Source: Isoetes taiwanensis (Eukaryota; Streptophyta; Lycopodiopsida; Isoetales; Isoetaceae). Taken from it: DNA of 64,000 nt. The DNA is taken from NCBI GenBank assembly GCA_021234155.1, contig JAJEKV010000005.1, forward strand, positions 1,813,294 to 1,877,293, given 5' to 3'. Under the pieces are notes generated by a model that was given only the letters and a program-made list of their open reading frames with translations, was not told where the DNA came from and did not search any database. Below are positions 31,227-43,759 of this stretch, one piece after another. The translations under genes and the position numbers were made by a program. Positions within the stretch are counted from its first letter, which is position 1; each line of letters opens with the position of its first letter.

Positions 31227-34200
31227 TAGCAATTGCAATATCTTCGTCTGTCCTAAACAAATGGATTTCACAAAGGAGCAAAACATGAAGTGTTCAATTA
31301 CAATACATTATCCATATCCTTTCATTGAAGACACTACATCTCCTAATCTTCCAAGTTTGAAGGGGTTTTACCACCCCCTAGACGAGCATGGGTTGCCGAA
31401 AGTTGGTGGGAGGGCCCAAAGCAACCACCATGCCACCGGGTGTGATTTGTCCTTTGCCATTTTGTGGCCATAGTATAGAAGTTGCAATTATAATATTACA
31501 CATAAAGCACAACTGGACTGCCGTGTATGGCGAAGAGCAACAATGTGGTCCAAAGGAGCATGTTAGATATGGAAAGATGAGCTAGGCCAGTAATGAAACT
31601 GACAAAAAAAAGGTCTCACTAAAGAGGCTAAGACTTTTAACCTTAGAATTAAAGTGAAATCGATTAATTTCAATGGAAGGATATGATAGGTGCTTAAGTT
31701 AATAAAGGAATCAGGTAGAAAGCAAAGTCGTTTGAGAACGACTGAGGGATTAGGCGACGCTTGGTTCTCTAAGTTTGACACAGAGAGTAAACAAATGGGA
31801 TGTGGAGAACATTTCAGAAGGGATTACAGGGGTAGAACATGTACCGACATAGCACATGGGAAAGGTTATTGGATGGGAAATGGCTTAGTATAATGGGTGT
31901 AAGATTGCTGGAATGCAAAATGTAAAAAAAAAAAAAAAAGGGTCATGAGATTTGAAGCAAGAAATGGGGCATTCATTCTAGGCGAGTAGAACTCAACAAA
32001 TTATTAAACAAAATGAGGTAAGCTCTCCAATACTTTCTCAATAACTTTCCAATATTGATTGACCAACATCCCGCATAATATATAAGTTGTCAAGACGTAA
32101 GTGAAACCTCGAATAAGGCTTCGCTCGAGCATGAAAATGATGCATACCTTGTTATATTGAATCTTATAAATATCCAAGATACCGTGGGCAATCCCGAAAT
32201 CGCTGCTTCAAGCTTAAAAGAAGGTTTCACACATCTCGGCAAGTAGTGACCTCCTCTCAAGATCCCCAACATAGTATCCGACCTTTCCCACGAAGGTTTA
32301 CTAGTATGTTTCTCTTTTGTATTTTAATAAGACTCATTTATTCTCGAGCTTTTCCCGCCATACATGAATTGCGATTCTATACGATTGGCTATTTCTAAGA
32401 CTCCATGTTCAAGTGGATAGATCTAACTCAGGATCAAGGCCATCTTGTGATCAAAGGCCATCTCAAGAAAAGTTCTCGAGATCAGCCCTCAGAGATAGAA
32501 TTTCTCCAAGGCATGCTTCGACCATTCTCAAGAAGAGAATACACCTAAGGTACTGAAAAACACAATCAAAGAAAAATGGTAGTCTAAAGAGCATGTTCTC
32601 AATGTTCTGATTTACCTTAGGAAGTGTTTCCCAAGACACATCTAGAACTTCCATTTCACCATCCAAATAATGCCTTAAAGCAAAATGGGCACTGTGTGGA
32701 CTTGCAAGCAAGGCCCCTTCCATATCCATACCTAGAGGTGGAGATATTATTTCATATGTGTCCTTTCCTTGCTTTCACATAAAAGCATGAATCAATTCTT
32801 CCGTACCATTCTCGTATTCTCAGATCTTTTCCCTTCGATTTGTCCTTCCGACTTAATATTTTCTCGGTTTGCGGGGCTGATCGGACCAACCCGCTTTCTT
32901 CCCGGCCCGACAATCCGACCTCTTCTTCTTTCATGAAATCTTCTGTTTGGTTTTTCCCCGCTTGGATTTTTGGCGGACATATTTTAGTGCAGTGTTGCGA
33001 ATCCAAATACATATCGACCCTTTAGAAACCTTGGCCCCGTGATATATGTTTCTTGGGTAATAAGGACCGAGTATTAAAGGGCAACCGCAATAATAAATCT
33101 TATATTAAGATGGCTTGGACCATCATGCTTCTTGATCCCTCGTTCTAGTAGTATAAACAGGAAATCACAAATTCAATTATCCATTCTATCCTATTTCCAA
33201 TATTTTTCCTCTCATTTATGTCCTTCATGTATGTTGCAATCAGTGCTTCCACCACGACCATTCCTACATTCTTAATGCAGAATTTATCTAACTCTAGACT
33301 ACGCACTTCAATAACCATTCTAAAATTTAAACTTATCAATATATGTAGATCACCCCGCTCTTGGTAAGGCCGGCCGATGATGATTCGCCCTACTTTCTTC
33401 AAATGTCTTCTATTTTTGCTTTCCCTGGCGGTCCCGCCCTCGCAGATCCGACCACAGGCGGTTTAGCCCCGCTTTTACGGGCCGCATGCTAATCAATCGG
33501 CCTCGCTGTTTCACTGGCATACAGCTTCAACGGATTTGCCCATTCTTCGCAAGAGTCGCCCACATTTTGGTCCCATAAAGATCACAAATGATTTTGTTGC
33601 CATTTGAATCCCCTGTTTTGGCAAAGCAAGAAAAAGGAATGAATCATTTGGCTCAAAAGTAAACAAAGATAGATTAAACACGGTTCTAATCGAAGCTTGG
33701 TGGAAGAAAAAAGCGGCGAAGCTAGGATGGACGAAATGCTATGAACAGATATCCATGCGAAAGCTAAGAAGAAGGCGAGGAGCCCAAGTGGTCGATTCAT
33801 ATCCAAGATGCAAGAATGAAGGCGATTGAGGCTAAAAAATGAAGGATCGGATTTGTATGCGTGGGGGCAAGCACAGTGTCCGCTATGGCGGACGTCGGAA
33901 TAGTGCAAGAATGGATTGCTTGCAGAGCAAGAAAAGGGGAAGATTCACGTGTCAACAGTACAATATTTTCTTTTAAAGATTTTAAAAAATGAAGAAAAAA
34001 TGTACGTGTCAATCCCAGGGCTGTGCTCAGCCCAGAAAAAATACCTCCTATTTTTCTTAAGAAGGAAAATGATACTGCTTTATATATGGAATGACAAGAT
34101 TGAGGATGAGGATTCACAATAATGAAGCAGTATACTATTACAAAAGGGCAAAGGGCTACGGCCTCTAGGAAGTTCTCATTATGACAAATAGTTCACCAAA

Positions 34201-34307
34201 GGTGTTGTTTTTATTCAAGTTTGACCAAGAGACTTTGAAGAAATATTTCATTTCATGTGTATTTTATCATATCTACAATTCTACAACAATAAAGATTATC
34301 TATGGGC

Positions 34308-34308
<1 letters not shown>

Positions 34309-34339
<31 letters not shown>
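34309..34339. repeat. (AC)n microsatellite
   Basis: Uninterrupted AC dinucleotide run of about 15 units. Confidence 0.97.
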
Positions 34340-34342
<3 letters not shown>

Positions 34343-35417
34343 CTTATGATGACGAGTTGACGGATATTCTAGGGATAGGTTATCGCGAAGGATAGGCTAT
34401 CGTAAGAATGCATCGCCTCTAGCAAACCCTAAAACTTAAAAATTCTTAAATGATTTTATGCACAAGTACATCAATGCCTTGATTTGCTATGAAAATGACT
34501 TTCTTCTTTTTGTGATGGCCTTGTATGGGTCTTCAAACAATATCGCAAGAATTTGAAATGAAATGATAATCTTCACGAACCTGCCAAATGATGGAATTCA
34601 ATTGGGGCATCCACCACTTCATCGTAGTAGTATAGGGATCGTAAGTTTCCCCAAATTTGTCTCAGATTCTTCCAATAAAAGTTCTCATATCTAAAAGGTC
34701 TAAAACAACTATACTCATTTGATGTCATATACAATGACAAAGGCATTGGCAAGCTAAAATAACAACATGTTAAAGTTCTATGAACTTTTATAGATATGTG
34801 TTCTATAACATCTGGTTTGGTGGGAAAGGGGATTACCTTATTTTTCCTGCTTGTTTTTAATGGGTCTCATTTAAATTTGCACATGGGCTTGAAATGGGCT
34901 TTCCAAAACCAATATATTTTCTTTACCAATTTGCATGAAGTTTCAGATACAAACACAAGTCTGCTTTAGAGAACGTAAAGGATGGCTGGACCCAATCCAG
35001 CCATCTCATCCAATACATAGGTGACACGTGTCACTTTTTCTAAGCCTGAAAAGGCGTGCAAGATTTTACTCTGCATTTCGCACTTTTTACTATGCATTCT
35101 CCACCCTTTTTATGCCATGTTCTGATCTTTTTTTACTTGCTCTTCTGACATTTTCACCTGCATGCGGGCACCTGCTGTTTCCACCTCCAGAATGTCACTG
35201 TGACATTCCCTTATACGGAGTTCCTCGGATGCATTTTGCAATGATTCGGGGCCAGGTATTCTTCTTCTTGACTTATGTTCATACCTATAAGGAACGAAAA
35301 AGAATGAATAGATCCGGATAACAATTTGAATATAGGGCATTTGAATTTGGCATGGCTATTTAACAATTTTAGGGCATTTTTCACATCATTCAATGGCTCA
35401 TAAGGTTTGCAATAGAC

Positions 35418-35510
35418 GATTTGCAATCTTTTTTTTTTTTTTTGAAGAACCGTGTCATCAATATATTAAAAGAATGGTAATGTTACAAAGCAAGGATTTG
35501 CAATCTTTTT
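35418..35510 (-). mobile_element. Minimal LINE 3'-end insertion with target duplication
   Basis: A poly-T run followed by a LINE-tail-like sequence (ATATATTAAAAGAATGGTAA, GTTACAAAGCAAG), flanked by GATTTGCAATCTTTTT on both sides (35418 and 35495). It is a minus-strand insert of about 60-75 bp, severely 5'-truncated. Confidence 0.7.
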
Positions 35511-36667
35511 TTAAAGGATGGATTTTTTTTTTTTTTTTAATTTGGGCCTGCGGGCATGGTTTTTTTTAAAGAAGTTTCAATACACCTGAGCTTCTATTTG
35601 TGGTTATGAAATTGAGAATGCTTGAACTCCTCTGCCGGATCTGGCTGTATTTGCCGGGTGATCTATTCCTTCGTGTTTTGTGCAGGGCATGAAGGTGACG
35701 GCCAGATTTACCATCTGCTGCATCTAGGTTTGTCCTCTATGGCTGTATTTGGCACCTACTGCATCTACGAATGTATCTGGATTTGGTGAACAAATATGCT
35801 GGCCAAGCTTTATGAAGCTTTGCATCGCTCAGAAGCTGTAGATTTGGACCGGACATGCTATATTTTCCATCTAATCCGACTCTGTGTTTGGTCTTGAATC
35901 CACATTCATTCTTGCTTCAACCCTGTGATTGGGTTAATCTGGATACTTGGGGCCGCATTTATTCTTGCTTCAACCCTGTGATTTGGTTAAGCTGGGCACT
36001 AGTAATGCTAGTTTCTGGCTGCATTTTGTAGAAACAAGGGCGCCTTGGGTAGCATGGCTCCTGGATCTTGCTGTGACATGAGAGCATTCCAATGTAAATT
36101 AAGTATTCCACGTCATCCGATGATAAGTGCATGTATTTTATTGGAATGTATTTTATTGGCATCCAATGGTTTTGAAAAATAACAAAAAGTTGCACGTAGC
36201 CGATAAGGCTGCATTTATTCAATGGCTCAAAACGGCAAGTTTGGAATTGGATGCATCTAGTTCCCGCCTATCCGTCCATACCTAAAAGTTTCGCCTGAAG
36301 GCGGCAAACTATCTACCGGCGCTCTGATCTTTTCATCCTGGAGCTTCATTTGGTTAGCAGAACAGGATCTAAAGGAGTACGGTTTTACATAGATATATAG
36401 AGCTCCTTTATCTATGGTAGGATCCCGATCTAACAAATTTATTTTTGGGGCTAAGGAAAAGGCAGGGGATGCAACGAACACTGCACAAAAGGCAATAAAG
36501 GTAGATCCTATCCTCATATTTGTGACTATTTCTGAGTATGCATATATTGCATCTTTCATACCTGGGAATGGCTATTTTATAGTTGATTCGTTAGATATAG
36601 ACTTGCTTCAGTTAGTTTGTCTGTTTTTATTGTCAAGAGGCTTATATTTAGGTTAAAGAATACTCAG

Positions 36668-36843
36668 ATTTGACTGATTTCCTTGAGCATGTAGCATCCA
36701 TATGTGCTAAACTGGCAGAATATATATGGCTATGGTTGTCTGAGTTGGGTTATACAAGTGCAACGGTTGCAGATGATGGCAACAGAGAGTTATTTGCTAT
36801 GTTTTATGGACAATGTGCCCACAATGTGATGACTAGCTCAAAG
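36668..36843 (+). pseudogene. Exon-like captured segment (unidentified)
   Basis: Open from a weak acceptor (ATACTCAG at 36667) to a donor (CTCAAAG|GTAATT). It encodes a protein-like stretch (ASICAKLAEYIWLWLSELGY, then DDGNRELFAMFYGQCAHNVM) with no stop. Family not recognised. It lies within CACTA 2 and is probably a captured or decayed host exon. Confidence 0.35.
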
Positions 36844-37465
36844 GTAATTATGTTCTTTGTACACCACTTTGACATTCTTTGTTCTCAACTTTTAAGGACA
36901 TAATAAGTTTATGTTCTTCTAGCAGTATTGAAGTGAAGGTAGCAGAACAGTTCTAAGGACACTTTTCATTCACCAGATATGGAATTTTCTGAATACTTTA
37001 GTATATATTGAATTTGCTAGATAACCGGCACGTTCCACAGCTTTTGTTGACTTAAATGTGGACGTGTTTTCTTCCGCAGTATTACAGTGGAAGACGATTA
37101 TTCTTGTTCTATAAGTCAGGTATCTATTAAAGATTATCTTCTCCATATTTCTGTCTCATTAAATTGCTAGCTATAGTTGATGCAAACTGACCATTTATTT
37201 TTGTTGGCCTTTTGGTAGGGGAGACAAATTTCAGAGACTAAAATCGGATTTGTGATTTATACTGCCACAAGGTGCATTTTCTTTGTCACATTTATGCCAG
37301 TTTGATGTTTCAAGTTCACTTCTTAACTGCCATGATCCAATGTACATGAAGCTTCCATTTCCTCAGGTTATCTAGATTCCAAGTAATGCTTGCACGTTAT
37401 GATGGCTTAACCATGTGAATTAAATTGAATGTTTCTGTTTGTTCTGGATGTCTTTATTCTAGGAG

Positions 37466-37495
37466 ACTAGAAACGCGTGCCCGGCGATGCCGGGC
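37466..37495 (-). other. Hel-6: 3' end of a minus-strand Helitron inside CACTA 2
   Basis: On the minus strand: a 17-nt hairpin GCCCGGC-ATC-GCCGGGC (37495-37479), ACGCGTTT, then CTAGT. This matches the Helitron 3' design but with a different stem sequence from the other elements. The element would extend to the right; I did not find its 5' end. Confidence 0.65.
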
Positions 37496-37499
37496 ATTA

Positions 37500-40400
37500 G
37501 TCATGGACGCGTGGGATTAGAGTTAGTCATGGACATATGGGGCTAGGGTTATATTTTGCAGGTGCAATGTAATGAAGATGAATGGAATGCTAAGAGGTAG
37601 AGGGTGCTTGACATGGTTGTCTTGGAATATATTTAATAGAGTGTGTAGATAACACAAAGTGCATAATGTAATTGGGTAGTCTGGCAAAATTGTAATGTAA
37701 GTTAAGTATACTATATGCAATTTAAATTTTAAAATTACAAATTTGATGATATTGTCCTAAAGTTTGTGGCATGATATATTTGAGCATTGATTTGAAGAAT
37801 ATTCTTACATTTATGCCAGATCAAGGGCTAACGAATTTTTGATCTAAATTTGATGTGCACGTTCCAATGGTGCAAATATGGGCAAGTAAACACCATACTA
37901 TTCACAATCCAAAAACATAATATTTTATCTCCACAAACTAAAAAAGGCTTGAACGTCTGTCACAAAGCAGCTCTGGTCAGCAGTAAGCGAGGCCGGAGGA
38001 GTCGAACTTCGAGGCTGCCAACAGCCTCATCAAAGCCTCAAGATTTCTTGCGGATTTGCTGTAGCAGCACAAACCCTGACCCAAAATCACACCAAGTCGA
38101 AAGCCTGAACTATTCATGACCCTCTAAACTAAGCCGGAATCCTGAACCAAATGCGAGTATCAATGGTGCAAAATCTGCAAAGGACATAACATGTAGATAT
38201 GCTGTGAGCCTGACCAAAACAGGCGACCAAGCCTTGGTAGTTATCTATTGCTATGGCCAGTGATCTTTTGCCCAGAGCCAAGGGGTTTGGACCTCCACAG
38301 CAAAATCACTGCAAACCAAAGCCCTTGCTAGGACCAAGAAAATCTTCCAATCATTTAATTTATGGTGCTAAAGATAGTCGACTACCTTAATAGCTCGAGA
38401 TTAGCTATTTATCTTCTTTGCGTTTTGTAGTGAGGATATTGTACCAAATGCTAAAGTGTTGGCTTTTTCTCATTTAATTTGTGGCATCCACTACCTTAAG
38501 AATATTGTAGTCTCTAAACTTCATTACAATTATGCAGCCAATTATTAGCAATAAGACAACTTATTTGAATTCTATGTTACCCAAGTTGGCTTCACATGAT
38601 ATACTTAAAGATGGATGAGACTGAAAAATAAGAATTTGAGAGTGGATCAATTTGTTGCAATCAATACCACATTGCATGTTTGGCTCTAAAGTCTAGAAGA
38701 TACAGGCACACAGGATGATACCAACATTAAGATTTCACCCAGCTTGCAGATTGTAAACATAATAAGCAAAATAGCATGACTTTTCTTAAAACATTACAAA
38801 TGCAAACAGTAGAAGTTCAATATGAACTTTCTTACATGTATCATGAACTTCAATTAAGTGAATCAAACAAATTTCTTCTAATTCTGAAACAGAGATCTTA
38901 AGATGTGCACTTTCTATCTGCATAACCATGTGAATGTTCATATAATAAATAAAAAACAAATACTATGTTTAGAATACCAACAATACTTTGTAGTTTATCT
39001 GCATGCATTGCAAAACTGAGTTTTATTCAGGCAGAAAAAACTATAACCCAGCCATTTAATCTATTGCTATTTGCAGTTCTCGGTTGCCTTATCACATGTG
39101 AATCAACCTCCAAGAACTTGGTGCATACTGCCTTTGGATGGATGCAGAGTGGATTGTGTAGAATGGGCATAGCTACAAATTTAAAACAGGAAGGATATAA
39201 TGCTTGTGGGTAACCCAAGGTGCCATATTGGGCCTTCATAATCTAGAAGAATCAAAAGAAAAAGATATTAAGGTTGAGGCAGCAGGGAAAAGATACATGT
39301 TAGAAGAGCATTGTCCATAAGAAGCATAGAATATAGGAAGCAAAGGCAATAACTTTTAATGTTTGCTTCTAAAGCTAAAGGGAAGCAGAAATCGTACATG
39401 ATTAATAGCAGGATAAATTCAATTTTCTATATCCCTAAAGAGAGAAAGGAAATCAAGCCAGGAAAAAGGCAGAGATTATAAACAAACATTTTATGTGAAT
39501 GAAACTTGAAATGAAATAATACCTTTCTTGGCAAGTAGAATCCCCATAGACAAAGGCCAAAAACACTTCTAACACTAATGCTGTTGTTTCATGGTGCAAC
39601 TTCCGATACTCCAAAAATTAAGATAAGATGCTTGAATCTTCATAGTTACAGATGCAGCTATAGAAATAATTTGATGTTGGAAGCTTCATATCTTTGCTGG
39701 TTCAAAGGAAAGGAAAAAGTCTATGAAATCTGTCATTTTGGTGATTTTAATCAGTAAGATATGGTGCATAGAATCAGTAACATATTTGGGAAGTCAAGAT
39801 GCACCATTCCACTTCATCGGTGGCCATGCAGGATCATGTTCAATATCATGTATGAACATAACTCAAGATTATCTAGGTATCAACCTGTCAAATGCAGAAA
39901 AAGAAAATTTCAGCCTAACCATGCACTCAATGCTCCAGAATACAGAATGCCATAAACCATTTATTTTACATCCCACTGATGTATTTTTTACTTAATGAGA
40001 TCTATAAGGCCTTTCAAGAATTTTACATCATTTCTAACTCCAAAAACCAAAATTTGAGGTTGAGATAACATTAATACACACCTGGTAAAAGCATTTTAAA
40101 ATACCAACTCAAACATAGCTTGCTTTAATCAACGGTATTTCAAGTTCTCTGCTGTCAAATTCATGAAGCGCATGCTTTTTCCATAGTAATGATGCTCAAG
40201 GCATGCGTTCAACTTCTTGGCAAGTACCCTACAAAGAAGAAGAAAAGCTTTAATTCCATGGCAAGTAGATTCTCCGCAGATATTCAAAAATATTAGTCCA
40301 TGAGGAGCATCAAAGTAGTCCAGAAACTCATAATATCTTTGAGGAAACCCACGCTCATCCTAGCATTTTGCAACCAGAAACACCCAAGAAATAAAAGGCT

Positions 40401-41490
40401 AGATTAATGCATTCCTTCTATCTACTGTATTATTAGCAGTTGCTACAGTTCAAATATTAAGCCAGATAGACTTCTGACCATGCACTACCACAACCTAAAC
40501 CAGTACTATATATTGGAGTCATATCTAACTATTAGAAACATGATTTTCTAAAGGCATTGGTGCAAAAAATAATGGTCGAAGCATACGTAATATAATACCA
40601 TAAAATATCCAAGGCTCTATTACTTCAAGCATACAATCTTTGCTCCAATCCATTAAGTTTCATCTCCATTAGAGCAGACTTATTTTTACCACAGTTCGAT
40701 TCACATGCAATTCCTTGAATCCACATACTACTCCTATAGCACAAGGTTCACAAACAGTCAACATACTTCAGAATGCTAATGGATGCCCAACACCTAAAAC
40801 CGCTTAAATAACTAATAAGCGTAGGCGTTTAGGGTGGACAAGAGCTCACTTCTTTCTTCAAACCTAGGACTCAAAACGAAAAAGGACCGACATGCAAATG
40901 GAAGTAAATGCAATCATTAGTTTGTTGAAAAGTGCGAACAAAGTTGCTTCCCACAGCTCCGTAATTGCGTATATTACGTTTATGCGTGATCTTTCTTTGA
41001 GCCACAAACTTCATATAGCATCCATCAATACTTTGGTGTATGACTCCTCCCTTCGCCGCCATCTATTGGATTGGCAAGTTTATGGGATCTTCTTTTAGTC
41101 CTATTACATGCTACTACTTTTGTAGGTTTCTCGTGCACCTTCCGAAAGTGGAATTTGGCTCAAGAGGCGAACTCGGCCCAATTGTTGAACCCGCAGTTTT
41201 TGGTATTATTTCTATTGAAAATTCATACGTAAATTTCTAAGAGCTAAAAGAATTGAATTGTTCGTTACCTTTTCCACATCGGATAATTTGATCCACTTTT
41301 TCGCTTCTTTTTCGGATACACACCTTCGGGAGTTCTCTCCACCGGCTCAGTTGTTTCTACTTTTTGTATATCACACTCCTCGACTTACTTCTGCAGCAAA
41401 CTCGTCTAACTGGACTTCTCATGCGCTTTGTCCTACTTGTCGACTTCTTTTCGGTGAGCTTATAATGGGCAACACGACCCTAACGAAAAT
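37500..41490. other. Gene-free interior of CACTA 2 / possible Hel-6 body
   Basis: AT-rich with scattered short open frames (38965-39213, 39723-39995, 40871-41240); none shows a recognisable domain. Nothing else is supported. Confidence 0.45.
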
Positions 41491-41493
41491 GGT

Positions 41494-42145
41494 TCATTTA
41501 TCACCGCCATGCTCTTCAATAGAGGGCATTGAAGGCATGGATAAGCAACCACTTTGTTTATGAGGACCAAACGCTTCATCTACCTCTATATCACTTTCAA
41601 TTTTGCACGCTATATTTTGTAAATCAGGAGAAGTTTTAGTGGTTTCCAATTTGCAGCCACTCCCAAGTGTCTCCTCTATTTTCTGGTTAACATGAGGTGT
41701 TGCAAAAGCTTGTCCCTCAGGAGTAAATGCTAGATCTGTCTTCAAATGGGAAGAGCCACGTTCTTGAAGCTCGTGTCATTCACTGCAGGATTTCAGGCCT
41801 TGCTTGTCTTCGGCATCAGGCTGCTGAGATTTTGTACCATAATTGTTGGATGTGCCCCCTGATGCATTATGCCGGTTGTCACCTACGGCACATACCCCAT
41901 CTGAACCTTGTAGAATCTTAGCATAGCTCAGTCGATTCTTATGATAAGGAATAAAGGACTCACTTATATCTGCAAAAGGATACACAGACTCGGACATTCT
42001 TTCTATGTATTGCCCAATGTAGGAGAATTCAGAATACAAAGATGCAGAACATAAGATGGGTACATCGTGCCACACATTAATCAGTGAAAATGTAGCTGGC
42101 CGCACCTTACTATCGGCAATGCTTGCAGATGTAGAACTGGCTTAT
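41494..42145 (-). pseudogene. Unidentified protein-coding fragment with one in-frame stop
   Basis: One minus-strand frame is open from just after a stop at about 42146 to 41494 except for a single TGA at 41778-41776. The first part (VRPATFSLINVWHDVPILCS, then EFSYIGQYIERMSESVYPF) looks like real protein. After the TGA it continues in the same frame with an acidic, Ser/Pro-containing tail (CKIESDIEVDEAFG). There is no ATG at the start, so it is probably an internal or terminal exon. I do not recognise the family. It sits inside CACTA 2, which suggests capture. Confidence 0.5.
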
Positions 42146-42660
42146 AATCACAAAGGCAGATCAAACCCTCAAAGCCGCAGCCACCGGATTACATCTGAGA
42201 GAGGAACCCTAGAAGGAAAGATTTAGATCGCACAATCGGGCCATAGCTAGTGCTCAAAGAAGCAGAAAAACCTGCAAAAGGAAATGTTATTTTGAGGAGT
42301 AAAAGAGAAGTCCGTAGTATTAAATAAAACAGAGCCCTAAAGATCATATCGCCATTGCCGAAAGAAAGGGTGAAGAGGAACTTATGAACTTTTCGCCTTT
42401 GGCTTGAATAATAGTCGGCCGGTTAGAAAATAGATCGCCATAGTGCTTTGCCATTGCATTGCGTAGATGAAAGCTTAAAGCCGAGAATCAAATCCAAGAG
42501 CTAAAGAATCAAATCGACCGAGACACCTAGTGAGGCGCAAAATCGAAGCAAAAATCGACTGAGAAATTCGTAGGAAAGAGGAAGGACTAAATGATGTAGG
42601 ATTCAAAATTATCATTGAATGCTGGCAGCCAGCGTCCCGCATGCGGGAACGCAAACTGAA

Positions 42661-42696
42661 GGGAACGCCGCATGCGGCGTAACATGCGGCGTTCCC
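42661..42696. repeat. GC-rich hairpin, 14-bp stem
   Basis: GGGAACGCCGCATG ... CATGCGGCGTTCCC with an 8-nt loop that itself repeats CGGCG. A second palindrome CCCGCATGCGGG lies just to its left (about 42636-42648). Confidence 0.88.
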
Positions 42697-43759
42697 TGGC
42701 ACGCACCCCAACACCCTCACAAAATAAGAAAGAAGATAAGAATGAAACTGATGCTCTTGAAAGAGTGTCTATTTTTGTCTCCATAACCACACTGATTGCC
42801 TCAGTTATCCGCAGAAAGTATGCATACTGGCCCAAATTTGGATCTTTGTATTGCTTTTTAATATTTGAAGAATGGACCAGAGGATCTGCTTACACTGCAT
42901 CTAATGTCCTACGTGATGCTGCTTCGCTTGCATTGATCTAAACATTATCTTGTTTTCCAAAATGATTCCTTGATTCTAGGCCAAAAACGGAATACTGGGG
43001 TTCAAATCCCTAACTTCTCTGAATTGCCTACTAAGTGGATTTTAGTTATTGCTTACCATGGTTTTTATTGTTAAGAGTGTGATGTTTAATATAGAAACTT
43101 GCATAATTTTTCCTCTCTTAAGATGTGCAACATGAACATTTTGTAATTCATTATGCTAACAAAAATCTCAAAATCCAATATCCAATATGGAACATTAATA
43201 ATTCAATGGAAAAACTATTTCTAATTAATGAAGAAATTCATACAATTAGCTTGATAGTTATAATAGCAAAATGGTGGTGGTTTCCAAGTTGAATATGCCT
43301 TACTATGGTTAGTAAACCAATACCAATTGCTTGTCAAAACACTATTGGTTTATTCCAAATATCACTTCATTTTGATGAAAAAACCATTAGCAATTAACAT
43401 ATACATTTTGATAAAAGTATAGATATTTCGTATTATAGAACTACATTAGTTTATGTGCAAAAATGTAGAGAATTGCACGAGGAAACCATATATAGTCCAC
43501 AAACAACTAAAACCAAAATCGTTAGTGGTTCGCCTACTTTGTTAATTAGACCACATACTTAAAAACATGCATTTTTAACATAATAATAAATCAAATAAAT
43601 CAACCACCATAAAGAACCATGTTGATGAACTGTCATAGATAACTAGTCATAGTTATTCAACATATTAACCCACAAAGTAACATTGTTTTATTGGAGTGAT
43701 TTAATGTAAAAAATATAATAAAAAACTAATAACGAAAGTTTTTTGGGGGCCTTGTGTCT

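Larger units (their letters stand above)
31227..36660. other. Gene-free interior of CACTA 2
   Basis: No gene recognised. Holds the (AC)n run, a poly-A run at 31922-31939, a short hairpin around 34983-35006 (ATGGCTGGA...TCCAGCCAT) and a tiny retroposed LINE tail at 35434-35494. The open frames at 32752-33025, 33582-34117 and 36257-36656 lack recognisable domains. Confidence 0.5.
30522..43756. mobile_element. CACTA-type DNA transposon 2 (about 13.2 kb)
   Basis: The left end reads CACAAGGAGCCCAAAAAG from 30522; the right end, complemented from 43756, reads CACAAGGCCCCCAAAAAA. Direct flanks are TCT at 30519-30521 and 43757-43759, a 3-bp target duplication. Subterminal regions on both sides (30560-30800 and 43200-43700) carry many copies of an AACCAT(T/A)AT-like motif. 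The inside holds tandem and simple repeats, a Helitron 3' end at 37466-37495, exon-like fragments and a pseudogene at 41494-42145. No transposase is recognised. The TIR is short and imperfect, so this is less certain than CACTA 1. Confidence 0.7.
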
